Positions 1-6,988 of a stretch of DNA of 18,587 nt are shown piece after piece (positions within the stretch are counted from its first letter, which is position 1; each line of letters starts with the position of its first letter). Both the position numbers and the translations under genes were made by a program. Below the pieces are notes generated by a model. It was given only the letters and a program-made list of their open reading frames with translations, ran no database searches and was not told where the DNA came from. Where the stretch lies: assembly GCA_017615435.1 (NCBI GenBank), contig JAGAAF010000007.1, forward strand, positions 1-18,587, in the 5' to 3' direction. This DNA is from Bacteroidales bacterium. GTDB taxonomy: Bacteria; Bacteroidota; Bacteroidia; Bacteroidales; UBA932.

Positions 1-24
1 CAAGGTGACCAAAAGGTGACCAAA
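1..24. repeat. Short tandem repeat, two copies of AAGGTGACC
   Basis: AAGGTGACC occurs at 2-10 and again at 13-21, an 11-nt period, at the very edge of the window. The AAGGTG core resembles the AAGGTGTG core of the hairpin family at 1010-1452, but no hairpin is visible here and the window edge cuts the context. Nothing coding is evident in 1-91. Confidence 0.4.
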
Positions 25-35
25 TATGGTGGATA

Positions 36-85
36 GAAAAATTAAAGACTTTGTAAGTGCTTGAAAATTAGCAGATTACAAAGTC
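36..85 (-). terminator. Rho-independent-type terminator of the tRNA-Leu transcript
   Basis: Read on the minus strand, GACTTTGTAA (85-76) and TTACAAAGTC (56-47) form a perfect 10-bp stem with a 19-nt loop. It is followed directly by TTTAATTTTTC (46-36), a U-rich tail. It starts 7 nt after the tRNA discriminator base, the expected place for the 3' end of the tRNA transcript. The stem is AT-rich, so strength is uncertain. Confidence 0.65.
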
Positions 86-142
86 CTGATGTGCCTCGGG
101 CGGGAATCGAACCCGCACGGCCGTTTCGGGCCAAGGGATTTT

Positions 143-867
143 CTTACCACTATGGCTTTCGCCACCGTCTAGTTTGTGGTCTGGACTATTCCTTCACCAT
201 AGGTTTTACCCGTTAGGTGTGTCGTGTCTAGTCTCTGCACCTTCCTTCTTCCGAAGGCTTGGCTCAAGATTACCATCGGCTTTACCCGTTAAGGCTTCCT
301 TGAATTTACGACATTCTACATCTCTCTTTTCAGAGAGAGCACTCAATTGTGCTCTTCCTCTATAGTTGTCTGTTAAAGCGTGACAATTTGGACAAAGCAA
401 TTGCAGATTATCTAATCTATTGTCGGTGTTATTTCCGTTTATGTGATGAATCTCCAACGGGATGGGAACTCCTTGCCATGAACTCAATCCACAATTCTCA
501 CAAGATGTGATTCCTGTAGCAATCTTGTATCTTTCACGCAATCTCCAGGAACACTTGTAATTAGAATCCCTCCGGAAAATCTCCTCGTTTGGGATGGCTC
601 TTTTGGGCTTAAAAGCAAGCCCCACATTCCACCCTTGACCAGTAAAATGGCTGGTGTCTAGATTATTATGTTCAATCAACCGATGAATAGTACGATAGTT
701 CCCACCAATCGGTCTTAATCCCAATTGGCGTAGTACTCCGGCGATTGAAACGTTTTCCGCAACCGCAATCTGTAGCGCTTCTATTGTATATTTTTGTTTG
801 CTCATGGCAAACACGAAAATACAAAAATTAACGCGTTTAACAAATAGCTATTTCAAAGAGCTCGTCT
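143..867 (-). ncRNA. Group I intron (tRNA-Leu type) carrying an HNH endonuclease gene
   Basis: About 725 nt between the tRNA exons. P1 can form between exon GGGACTT and intron GAGCTC (866-856 region) with a U.G pair at the splice site and a bulged A, as in the Anabaena tRNA-Leu intron. Conserved core blocks appear in order near the 3' end on the minus strand: P-like AACGGGTAAAGCC (290-278), Q AATCTTGAGCCAAGCC (271-256), R GGTGCAGAGACTAGAC (241-226), S GGAATAGTCC (192-183). The intron ends in G (143), the expected omega-G. These blocks closely match the cyanobacterial tRNA-Leu intron, suggesting the same subgroup (IC3, from recall). The open reading frame fills the 5' part, between P1/P2 and the core. 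I have not folded the whole RNA; P2, P5, P6 and P9 are not assigned. Confidence 0.88.
206..805 (-). CDS. HNH homing-type endonuclease encoded in the tRNA-Leu intron
   Basis: 199 residues from ATG at 805; an in-frame GTG at 814 would add three residues, with no ribosome binding site to decide. Residues 5-60 form a helix-turn-helix-like DNA-binding segment ending in LDTSHFTGQGWN, seen in phage and bacterial HNH proteins. The HNH domain follows: C102xxC105, LEIHHINGNNTDN (His120, His121, with Asn133 in the next turn), then LCPNCH with C138 and C141, which together form the zinc site and nuclease fold, and YRGR at 148-151. By family knowledge it would cleave an intron-less tRNA-Leu gene and promote intron spread; this is inference from location. 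About the last 28 codons coincide with ribozyme core blocks P, Q and R, and the stop at 206 lies just beyond R, so the C-terminal tail is probably a by-product of the RNA sequence. AT-richer than the neighbouring genes, consistent with a mobile origin. Confidence 0.88.
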   Translation of the reverse strand: MSKQKYTIEALQIAVAENVSIAGVLRQLGLRPIGGNYRTIHRLIEHNNLDTSHFTGQGWNVGLAFKPKRAIPNEEIFRRDSNYKCSWRLRERYKIATGITSCENCGLSSWQGVPIPLEIHHINGNNTDNRLDNLQLLCPNCHALTDNYRGRAQLSALSEKRDVECRKFKEALTGKADGNLEPSLRKKEGAETRHDTPNG

Positions 868-936
868 AAGTCCCTCGTGTCTACCATTCCACCACCAAGG
901 CTGAGCGTCGGAGGCCGAAGCCGCCGGACGCGACTG

Positions 937-944
937 CAAAAATA
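937..944 (-). promoter_or_regulatory. -7 box of the tRNA-Leu promoter
   Basis: TATTTTTG on the minus strand matches the Bacteroidota -7 consensus TAnnTTTG and lies 35 nt before the tRNA 5' end (901). An imperfect -33 element (TTTC) sits 18 nt further upstream. A short GC-rich leader with inverted GGCGG...CCTCC-like bases separates it from the tRNA. Supported by consensus match and position only. Confidence 0.5.
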
Positions 945-1009
945 CGAAAAATATCTGAACGCGAAATGCGGACTATCGTTCAACTTTTACGCTTGTGCGT
1001 GGATCTTGT

Positions 1010-1044
1010 GTTCAAGGTTTGTTTTTATCTGTGAGACCTTGAAC
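1010..1044 (+). repeat. Palindromic hairpin A (GTTCAAGG type)
   Basis: GTTCAAGGTTT (1010-1020) pairs with AGACCTTGAAC (1034-1044), 11 bp with one G-U, around a 13-nt loop beginning GTTTTTA. The loop and inner stem match hairpin B (1319-1355) closely, while the outer stem differs. First member of a family in the non-coding stretch 902-1522. Confidence 0.75.
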
Positions 1045-1084
1045 GGTCAAATGCCATTCAGACACCTTCTGTTCATGATTGCGC

Positions 1085-1119
1085 GTTCAAGGTGTGCCGC
1101 GCAAAAGCAAACCTTGAAC
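1085..1119 (-). repeat. Palindromic hairpin C (GTTCAAGG type, inverted orientation)
   Basis: GTTCAAGGT (1085-1093) pairs with ACCTTGAAC (1111-1119); after one mismatch and one further pair the loop is again 13 nt (1096-1108). Read on the minus strand it begins GTTCAAGGTTTG and has a T-rich start of loop, like hairpin A, so it is an inverted copy. A loose relative (ACACCTTCTGTTC) lies at 1062-1074. Confidence 0.7.
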
Positions 1120-1137
1120 AAATAAACCTGACACAGG

Positions 1138-1181
1138 ATCGCGCTGCGCAGAGCTCGAGTGAACGGCTCTGCTTGCGCGAT
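1138..1181. repeat. Imperfect GC-rich inverted repeat
   Basis: ATCGCGC (1138-1144) and GCAGAGC (1148-1154) are answered by GCTCTGC (1166-1172) and GCGCGAT (1175-1181), giving two 7-bp stems in series with an internal loop and an 11-nt terminal loop. It is unrelated in sequence to the AAGGTGTG hairpins. Between it and 1290 only short inverted words are visible, such as GCCTGG (1215-1220) and CCAGGC (1239-1244). Confidence 0.5.
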
Positions 1182-1296
1182 TGTGGCTTTGGTTCGGTGT
1201 CCTTAATTGCAGATGCCTGGTGACGGGGCTCGGCATAGCCAGGCCTCGCCCCTTGCAGTACCGGTCGCTCGCAGTAACTCGCTCCCTGTCAATATT

Positions 1297-1309
1297 TGCG
1301 GAAGGTGTG
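1297..1309 (+). repeat. Half copy of the hairpin repeat (TGCGGAAGGTGTG)
   Basis: Exact 13-nt match to the left arm of hairpin B, which begins 22 nt later. No partner arm lies nearby except that of B itself, so it could compete for pairing with 1344-1355. Confidence 0.65.
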
Positions 1310-1318
1310 CTAGTCAAA

Positions 1319-1355
1319 TGCGGAAGGTGTGTTTTTAAGTGTGACACCTTCCGCA
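1319..1355 (+). repeat. Palindromic hairpin B (TGCGGAAGG type)
   Basis: TGCGGAAGGTGT (1319-1330) pairs perfectly with ACACCTTCCGCA (1344-1355), a 12-bp stem around a 13-nt loop starting GTTTTTAA. This is the most regular member of the family. Confidence 0.8.
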
Positions 1356-1396
1356 GCCAATGTGCCCCAGAAGGTTCTCTATGCTGGTTCGCAAGA

Positions 1397-1430
1397 GGAA
1401 GGTGTCCCTCACAAAATCACACCTTCCGCA
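1397..1430 (-). repeat. Palindromic hairpin D (TGCGGAAGG type, inverted orientation)
   Basis: GGAAGGTGT (1397-1405) pairs with ACACCTTCC (1419-1427) around a 13-nt loop (1406-1418). Read on the minus strand, 1430-1418 is TGCGGAAGGTGTG and the loop is again T-rich at its start, so D is an inverted copy of B. Confidence 0.75.
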
Positions 1431-1439
1431 AACACCCCG

Positions 1440-1452
1440 CACACCTTCCGCA
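1440..1452 (-). repeat. Half copy of the hairpin repeat, minus orientation
   Basis: CACACCTTCCGCA on the plus strand is exactly the complement of the TGCGGAAGGTGTG arm. It lies 9 nt after hairpin D. It is the copy nearest the end of rodA (stop at 1523) and is followed by about 70 nt with no feature that I recognise. Confidence 0.65.
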
Positions 1453-1522
1453 AACCAATACCTTCGGGCGCTTCAAGAGACACACGAGAGGGCGAGAGAG
1501 CCGTCGGGGATGCCGAAACGAA

Positions 1523-2812
1523 CTAGAAAAACCGGCGTTCCTGCTTCAATAGCGCCAAAAAGATAAACAGCATCACGGTGAAGGAGAGCATCGAGGAGCC
1601 GCCGTAACTAATAAACGGAAGGGGGATGCCGATGACAGGCATCAAACCTATCGTCATTCCGATGTTGATCATCATATGCATAAAGAAACAGCCGGCGAGG
1701 CAGTAGCCGTAGATGCGGGCGAAAGGTTCACGGCAGTGTTCGGCGTGGCCGAGGATGCGGGCGATCAGAAAGACGTAAAGCAGAATTACCAGTGAGCAGC
1801 CGAGGAAGCCGAACTCTTCGCCTATGGTGCAGAAGATGAAGTCGGTGCTCTGCTCCGGCACGAAACCGTAGGCAGTCTGGGTGCCCTGGAGAAAACCCTT
1901 GCCCGTGAGGCCGCCGGAGCCGATGGCGATCATCGACTGGTTGACGTTGTAGCCTGCGCCCATAGGGTCTTCCTTCATTCCCAACAACACCTCAATTCTG
2001 GTTTGCTGGTGCGGTTTCAGAACGTGGTTGAACACGAGCGAAGTGGAAAGGATCATCAGCGCTCCGACAAAGCCGGCCAAAATCATAGTCCAGATCAGGT
2101 CGCGACGCGCCACGATTCCGCGGATGCGGCGGCGCACAATCAGGAAATACACCGTAAGGGCCAAAGCCAGAATTCCGAACGAGACCCACAGAGGGAATCT
2201 GATGGCCGTGACGAACAGCACGATGAACGCAAACATAAATACCAGCCACCATCCGGAAAGTCCCTCGCGGTAGAGCATAAAGACGTATCCCACATAGACC
2301 AGAAGAGTCCCGGTCTCACCCCCGGCAAGAATCAGCGCCGCCGGGAGGCCGACTACGGCAAGCACGGCCGCGAGGTCGCGGAGCTTGCCGAGCCTGAAGC
2401 CCGGCGTGCGCAGGATATGCGCAAGGACAAGTGATGTCGTAATCTTCGACAACTCGCAGGGCTGGAAACTCACGGGCCCCAACTGGAACCACGACCGTGA
2501 GCCGTTCACCACCACTCCGAAAACCAGAACCAGCCCCAGCAAGAGCACGACGAATATCCATCCGGGGAACGCGAACTCCTCCCATATGTACGGCTTCACC
2601 CAAAAGAGTATCACGATTCCGACAACCATTGAGATGCCTATCCATAGCAGTTGTTTTCCGCTACGGCCCGCAAGGTCAAACGCCGATACTGTCTCCGCCG
2701 AATGTGACGACGAATACACGCTCAGCCACCCGATCAGGATGAGCACGAACCAGCACGCGACCAGATACCAGTCGATCGTGTGCACCAGGCTTCTTTGTAC
2801 TCGTCCTACCAT
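1523..2812 (-). CDS. rodA: RodA, SEDS peptidoglycan glycosyltransferase
   Basis: Polymerises lipid II into glycan strands in the inner membrane as partner of PBP2 in the elongation (Rod) complex. It is a multi-spanning hydrophobic protein of 429 residues, usual for the family. SEDS signatures are present: RSWFQLGPVSFQPCELSK (QPCE in place of the common QPSE), EDPMGAGYN with the conserved Asp at about 282, QSTDFIFCTIGEEFGFLG, and a C-terminal IPLPFISYGGSS. I chose ATG at 2812 because it overlaps the PBP2 stop codon as TGATG with AAAGG just upstream, which fits translational coupling; an in-frame ATG at 2830 would add six residues. It is the last gene of the rod operon. No clear terminator follows; the next DNA is the hairpin-repeat region. 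Confidence 0.95.
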   Translation of the reverse strand: MVGRVQRSLVHTIDWYLVACWFVLILIGWLSVYSSSHSAETVSAFDLAGRSGKQLLWIGISMVVGIVILFWVKPYIWEEFAFPGWIFVVLLLGLVLVFGVVVNGSRSWFQLGPVSFQPCELSKITTSLVLAHILRTPGFRLGKLRDLAAVLAVVGLPAALILAGGETGTLLVYVGYVFMLYREGLSGWWLVFMFAFIVLFVTAIRFPLWVSFGILALALTVYFLIVRRRIRGIVARRDLIWTMILAGFVGALMILSTSLVFNHVLKPHQQTRIEVLLGMKEDPMGAGYNVNQSMIAIGSGGLTGKGFLQGTQTAYGFVPEQSTDFIFCTIGEEFGFLGCSLVILLYVFLIARILGHAEHCREPFARIYGYCLAGCFFMHMMINIGMTIGLMPVIGIPLPFISYGGSSMLSFTVMLFIFLALLKQERRFF

Positions 2813-4605
2813 CACTTGACCTTTATCCATTCACGGAGCCACGTCCTCTCAGGCGCAACCCCGCCATTAAGATACTGCTCGATCAGCAGCGACGCAATGG
2901 GCGCCGAAACTGAACCTCCCCAACCACCATTCTCCACGTATGCGGCCACGGCTATCTGCGGGTTCTCGCGGGGCGCGAAGCAGATGAACACGGAGTGGTC
3001 GTCGCCGTGCGGATTCTGGGCGGTGCCGGTCTTGCCGCAGATGTCCAGCCCGCGAACCCGCGCGAGCGTGGCCGTGGACCCGTCCGCGACCGTCATATTC
3101 ACCGCTTCGTACATACCCTCCACCGCGTACTCGAAGTACTTCGGCTCGATTCCCGTCTCGAAACGCGAGGCCTGGGTGTCCGCCAAAAGGTGCGGCGTCA
3201 CATACCACCCCCTGTTCGCCATAATCGCGGCGAGGTTGGCAATCTGCAGGGGAGTGGCGCCGATTTCGCCCTGGCCGATAGCCAGAGAAACCACCGACGA
3301 GAACTTCCAGTGCCCGCGGCCATAGATCTTATCATAGTACGAACTGGTGGGGATAGTTCCTCCCAGTTCGCCCGGGTAGTCTGTCCCTAGCTTGCTGCCG
3401 AAGCCGAATGCGCGAACGTAGGACTCCCACTTGTCGAAAGCCTCTGCCGTGGACTCATAGCGCTTGTTTTCCAGCACGTTCTTGAACACATTGCAGAAGT
3501 AGGCGTTGCACGACATTCGGACCGCCTCGATGAAGTTCAGCGGTGAACGGTGCTCGTGGCAGCCGAGCTTCTTGCCCGGCGCGTAGACATAGCCGCGAGA
3601 GCAGCTGTACTGCGTGCGCGGCGAAAGCACGCCCTCCTGCATACCGATAAGTCCGCACACAAGCTTGAACACGGACCCGGGAGGATAGCTCGCCTGCACC
3701 GTGCGGTTGAAAAGCGGCTTCCCCGGATCGGTGGACAAACGCTCATAGTTACTTCCCATATTCGCAAGCACGTCCACGTCTATGCCCGGGCTGGATACCA
3801 GCGCGAGTATCTCTCCGGTGGACGGCTCAATCGCGATAAGCGAGCCCGTGCGGCCCTTCATCAGCTCCTGCCCGTACTGCTGGAGATGTGCGTCTATCGT
3901 AGTGCGTATGTCCTTGCCGGGCACGGCGAGCTTATCCTCCGAGCCGTCGTTGTAGGAAGTAAGCACGCGGTTACGCGAATCGCGAAGATAAATGTGATAT
4001 CCCTTCTCCCCTCGAAGATCCTCCTCGCGTGCGGCCTCGAGCCCGGTGCGGCCCACATTGTCGCCGCCCTTGTACTCCGGATGCTTCCTGATGTAGTCGG
4101 CGTCCACCTCGGACACATAGCCCAAAAGGTTGCCGCCTGCATTGAACGGATACATACGTTCGGTGCGGATCTGCCCCCTGAATCCGGGGAAGCGGTACTC
4201 CACCTCGCTGAAACGCATATACACATCTTCCTCCACGTGCTTCAAAAACACGAGAGTCTTGAATCCTATACGCGTCCGATACGACCGGTAATACGCCAGC
4301 TTTTCGCGCACGAAATCCAGTTCGACTCCAAGCACGCGGGCCAGCGCCAGAGTATCCAATCCGCTGATTTCACGCGGAGTCACGAGTATGTCGTAAGTCG
4401 CCTGATTGCCCACCAGAACCTCGCCGTTCCGGTCATAAATGACCCCGCGCGGCGGGTATATGGTCTCATAAACTATGGAGTTGTTAAGCGCATCCGTCTT
4501 GTACTTGCTGTTCACAATCTGGATATAGAACAGCCGTCCGAGCAGCAGAGCCGCGGCGATGGCAAGACCTATCCTGATCTTGTTCAGTTTGCGGCTGGTC
4601 TCCAT
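2812..4605 (-). CDS. mrdA: Penicillin-binding protein 2, peptidoglycan D,D-transpeptidase
   Basis: Monofunctional class B transpeptidase that cross-links glycan made by RodA during side-wall growth. 597 residues. One N-terminal membrane anchor (about 9-30) is followed by the PBP dimerisation/pedestal region with PPRGVIYDRNG (51-61), and the C-terminal transpeptidase domain. Active-site motifs are intact: SVFK with Ser311 as nucleophile, SCN at 365-367, and KTGT at 525-528. Length and order match the PBP2 family. It starts 3 nt after the stop of mreD and overlaps rodA by 1 nt at its end, typical of a coupled operon. FtsI (PBP3) is the main alternative, but the mre and rodA neighbours argue for MrdA. 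Confidence 0.95.
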   Translation of the reverse strand: METSRKLNKIRIGLAIAAALLLGRLFYIQIVNSKYKTDALNNSIVYETIYPPRGVIYDRNGEVLVGNQATYDILVTPREISGLDTLALARVLGVELDFVREKLAYYRSYRTRIGFKTLVFLKHVEEDVYMRFSEVEYRFPGFRGQIRTERMYPFNAGGNLLGYVSEVDADYIRKHPEYKGGDNVGRTGLEAAREEDLRGEKGYHIYLRDSRNRVLTSYNDGSEDKLAVPGKDIRTTIDAHLQQYGQELMKGRTGSLIAIEPSTGEILALVSSPGIDVDVLANMGSNYERLSTDPGKPLFNRTVQASYPPGSVFKLVCGLIGMQEGVLSPRTQYSCSRGYVYAPGKKLGCHEHRSPLNFIEAVRMSCNAYFCNVFKNVLENKRYESTAEAFDKWESYVRAFGFGSKLGTDYPGELGGTIPTSSYYDKIYGRGHWKFSSVVSLAIGQGEIGATPLQIANLAAIMANRGWYVTPHLLADTQASRFETGIEPKYFEYAVEGMYEAVNMTVADGSTATLARVRGLDICGKTGTAQNPHGDDHSVFICFAPRENPQIAVAAYVENGGWGGSVSAPIASLLIEQYLNGGVAPERTWLREWIKVK

Positions 4606-4608
4606 AAT

Positions 4609-5118
4609 CTATCTGTTCTGTCCGAAAATGAAATTGCCGAGGAGCACGCAGAGAAGCGCGCTCACGCCGGTGGATAGAAGCGTGCGGACGGCATTGAACC
4701 AGAACGGCCTCGTGCCAGCCGAATCCACCCATACGTAGAGCCCGAAGAACAGCACGCACGCGAGCACGAGGGTGAGCGCCTGCTCGGCAGTGGCCTGATG
4801 CGCGACGGGAGAGTCGTCGCGGTCGGTCATAATCTCCTCGCCGCTGACCAGCCTCAGAAGCGGTATGCGCAGCAGCGCGAGCGGGAGCAGGGCACAGCTC
4901 GTCAGTCCGAGCGTCCCCGACCCCACGAAGTCCACGACGAAGCCGGCCACGAAGGCGAGCGCGAGCGCGACGGGCGTACCATAGCGCGACGGCAGACTCA
5001 CGATAAGCAGCGGCAGCAGGCTGATCAGAACGTACTGCGAGAACAGGAAGTAGTTGCTGATAAGCGCCTGAGCCAGCGTCAGGATCGCGAAAACTATGAA
5101 ATAACGTCCGTTCCTCAT
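4609..5118 (-). CDS. mreD: MreD-like rod shape-determining membrane protein
   Basis: 169 residues, almost wholly hydrophobic, with about five membrane helices (for example 7-25, 30-45, 50-68, 73-90, 112-130 and a final one near 145-165). Sequence conservation in MreD is low; the call rests on size, topology and its place between mreC and mrdA. Its ATG overlaps the mreC stop codon (ATGA). By family knowledge MreD links MreC to the RodA-PBP2 synthase. No catalytic motif is expected or seen. Confidence 0.8.
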   Translation of the reverse strand: MRNGRYFIVFAILTLAQALISNYFLFSQYVLISLLPLLIVSLPSRYGTPVALALAFVAGFVVDFVGSGTLGLTSCALLPLALLRIPLLRLVSGEEIMTDRDDSPVAHQATAEQALTLVLACVLFFGLYVWVDSAGTRPFWFNAVRTLLSTGVSALLCVLLGNFIFGQNR

Positions 5119-5945
5119 CGCTGCGCCTCCTCTGCCGATTGTTCAAGCGCCTCTATGACGGAAAGGTTGCGGTTGCGCACCACGGTCACGTAGTCCAGCG
5201 CCCCGAAGTCCTGAAGCAACTGCACCTGCACGTCCTGTGAAGCTCCGCTGCGTGTACTCGAGCCGACTACGATCCCCACCGGTATCTCGGCCGGGAAGAT
5301 GGCTGAGTAACCGCTGGTCCACAGCGTATCCCCGGCCTCGGCCTTGTATCCGAGCGGAATACCGCTGAGCACCGCGCCCCTCGAAGAGCGACCGTTCCAC
5401 GAGAGCGGACCGGCCACACCGTCGCGACCGATACGCACACTTACGTGCATACTCGGGTTCATCAGCGTGCGGCCATAGGCCAAATGGTCGTCGGCGGCGT
5501 CTATGACGCCTATCACACCCTCGGATGTGACCACTCCGCAGTCAGGGCCTACCCCGTCGAGCCGACCTTTGTCCACAATAATGTAATTGCGCTGCGACTT
5601 GGTGCCCATCTTGACTATATGGGCGAAAATGTAATCGAAACCGTCGTCCACGGTGTGCGCCCTGGACAGATACTCCTCGCTCTTTTCGAGTTCACGGTAT
5701 TTGCGGAGTTCTTCGGACAGGCGCGCGTTCTCCTCCTGGAGCATCTTATTGCGCGAGTCCAGCTGGAAGTACCCGGCGATGCGGTTCCCGCTGCCCCATA
5801 GCCAGCCCGACACGCGGTGCGAAGCGCGGTTCAGCCAGATGTCCTGGAGCACGGACGAACTGTGCAACATAGCGATGGCAGCAACCTCCAGAAGAATGAA
5901 GATTGCTGCCGAAAGTACGATTGCCGAGGACTTCCTGCGCGGCAT
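5115..5945 (-). CDS. mreC: MreC, rod shape-determining protein
   Basis: 276 residues. Membrane anchor at about 9-28, then a predicted coiled coil at about 63-92 (rich in E, L, R, K) that mediates dimerisation, then the periplasmic beta-barrel domain. Family motifs: IVDKGRLDGVGPDCGVV at 123-139, EGVIGVI at 142-148, and TSGYSAIFPAEIPVGIV at 210-226. It organises PBP2 and RodA in the periplasm, linked to MreB filaments inside. The start codon overlaps the mreB stop (TAATG), so translation is probably coupled to mreB. Confidence 0.94.
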   Translation of the reverse strand: MPRRKSSAIVLSAAIFILLEVAAIAMLHSSSVLQDIWLNRASHRVSGWLWGSGNRIAGYFQLDSRNKMLQEENARLSEELRKYRELEKSEEYLSRAHTVDDGFDYIFAHIVKMGTKSQRNYIIVDKGRLDGVGPDCGVVTSEGVIGVIDAADDHLAYGRTLMNPSMHVSVRIGRDGVAGPLSWNGRSSRGAVLSGIPLGYKAEAGDTLWTSGYSAIFPAEIPVGIVVGSSTRSGASQDVQVQLLQDFGALDYVTVVRNRNLSVIEALEQSAEEAQR

Positions 5946-6964
5946 TAGCGCATAAGGAATTTATAGCGGTCGGTGTTCTTGATCGCCTTGTTTGTTCCCC
6001 TTGCAACGGCGTGGAGCGGATCCTCCGCCACTATGAAGTTGATATTGACCTTGTCGGTAAGCCTCTTCGCAAGACCGCGCAGAAGCGCGCCGCCGCCGGA
6101 GAGGTAAATGCCGTTCTCCACGATGTCCGAGTAAAGCTCCGGAGGAGTCATCTCGAGAACGTGAAGGATGGAGGTCTCGATCTTCGCGATCGACTTGTCG
6201 AGGCAGTGGGCTATCTCCTGATAGGTAATTCTTGCCTCCACGGGATGTGCGGTCATAAGGTTGGGACCCTTGATCACCATCGGTTCGGGTTCGTCGTCGA
6301 GTTCGGTTATCACCGCGCCCACACCGACTTTGATCTGCTCTGCAGTGACCTCGCCGACCTTGATGTTGTGCTGCTGGCGGAGGTAGTACATAATGTCGTT
6401 GGTGAACACGTCTCCTGCGGTACGGATGCTCTCCTGTTCCACGAGGCCGCCGAGCGAAATCACGGCGATTTCTGTGGTGCCGCCGCCTATGTCCACGACC
6501 ATATTGCCCTTCGGAGCCTCCACATCCAGGCCGATACCGAGGGCGGCCGCCATCGGCTCGAACACGAGGTAGACGTCGCGGCCGCCGGCGTGCTCTGTGC
6601 TGTCACGCACGGCCCTGATCTCCACTTCGGTACTTCCGGAAGGGATGCCGATAACAACCTTCAGGTTCGGGGCGAAGAGGTGTCTCTTTCCGCCTACCTG
6701 CTTGATGAAGCCCCTGATCATCATCTCCGCGGCGTTGAAGTCCGCGATGACGCCGTCCTTCAGAGGGCGGACGGTCTTGATGCCGGGGTTCGTGCGCTCG
6801 TGCATAAGCTTCGCCTGATGTCCTATCGCGAGGCACTTGCCGGACGCGACATCCAGAGCCACGATGCTGGGCTCGTCGAGAACGATCTGGCCGTTCTGGT
6901 AGATGACGGTGTTGGCTGTGCCGAGGTCTATAGCCAATTCCTGGCTAAGAAAAGAAAATGCCAT
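5945..6964 (-). CDS. mreB: MreB, actin-like rod shape-determining ATPase
   Basis: 339 residues, the usual MreB length. Forms membrane-bound actin-like filaments that guide the elongation machinery. Nucleotide-binding motifs of the actin/HSP70 fold are clear: phosphate 1 IDLGTANT at 12-19, phosphate 2 VVDIGGGTTEIAV at 156-168, and the adenosine motif LSGGGALLRGL at 288-298. Residues 2-8 (AFSFLSQ) are a short hydrophobic N-terminal stretch of the kind that binds membrane. It is the first gene of the mreBCD-mrdA-rodA operon, with a consensus promoter 25 nt upstream. FtsA/DnaK alternatives are excluded by length and motif spacing. Confidence 0.97.
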   Translation of the reverse strand: MAFSFLSQELAIDLGTANTVIYQNGQIVLDEPSIVALDVASGKCLAIGHQAKLMHERTNPGIKTVRPLKDGVIADFNAAEMMIRGFIKQVGGKRHLFAPNLKVVIGIPSGSTEVEIRAVRDSTEHAGGRDVYLVFEPMAAALGIGLDVEAPKGNMVVDIGGGTTEIAVISLGGLVEQESIRTAGDVFTNDIMYYLRQQHNIKVGEVTAEQIKVGVGAVITELDDEPEPMVIKGPNLMTAHPVEARITYQEIAHCLDKSIAKIETSILHVLEMTPPELYSDIVENGIYLSGGGALLRGLAKRLTDKVNINFIVAEDPLHAVARGTNKAIKNTDRYKFLMR

Positions 6965-6988
6965 TTGTTCAGTGTGTGTTTATCCTTA

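Larger units (their letters stand above)
92..901 (-). tRNA. Split tRNA-Leu(UAA), interrupted by a group I intron
   Basis: The 5' exon is 901-868 and the 3' exon 142-92; joined they give an 85-nt type II tRNA. The acceptor stem pairs GCCTTGG with CCGAGGC (one G-U). The D arm contains the usual GGTAGA. The anticodon stem is AGGGA/TCCCT around the 7-nt loop CTTAAAA, which places UAA at 34-36. A long variable arm with a GGCC/GGCC stem and a T arm GCGGG-TTCGATT-CCCGC follow. The intron sits between U34 and A35, the same site as the well-known cyanobacterial and plastid tRNA-Leu(UAA) intron. The discriminator is A and CCA is not encoded (ACAT follows), so CCA must be added enzymatically. Splicing is required for a functional tRNA. 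Exon boundaries are inferred by homology to the Anabaena tRNA-Leu intron as recalled. Confidence 0.9.

Noticed and set aside
1010..1452. CRISPR array
   Set aside because: The repeats are palindromes in both orientations with irregular spacing and no uniform spacers, and no cas gene is present.
877..1566. Several overlapping open frames on both strands between the tRNA and rodA
   Set aside because: They read through the palindromic repeats and the tRNA exon, have no recognisable domains, and overlap each other in different frames. The stretch is best treated as non-coding.
3550..4677. Long plus-strand open frame (375 codons) opposite mrdA
   Set aside because: It is the antisense shadow of a clearly functional PBP2 gene in GC-rich DNA; its translation has no domain character.
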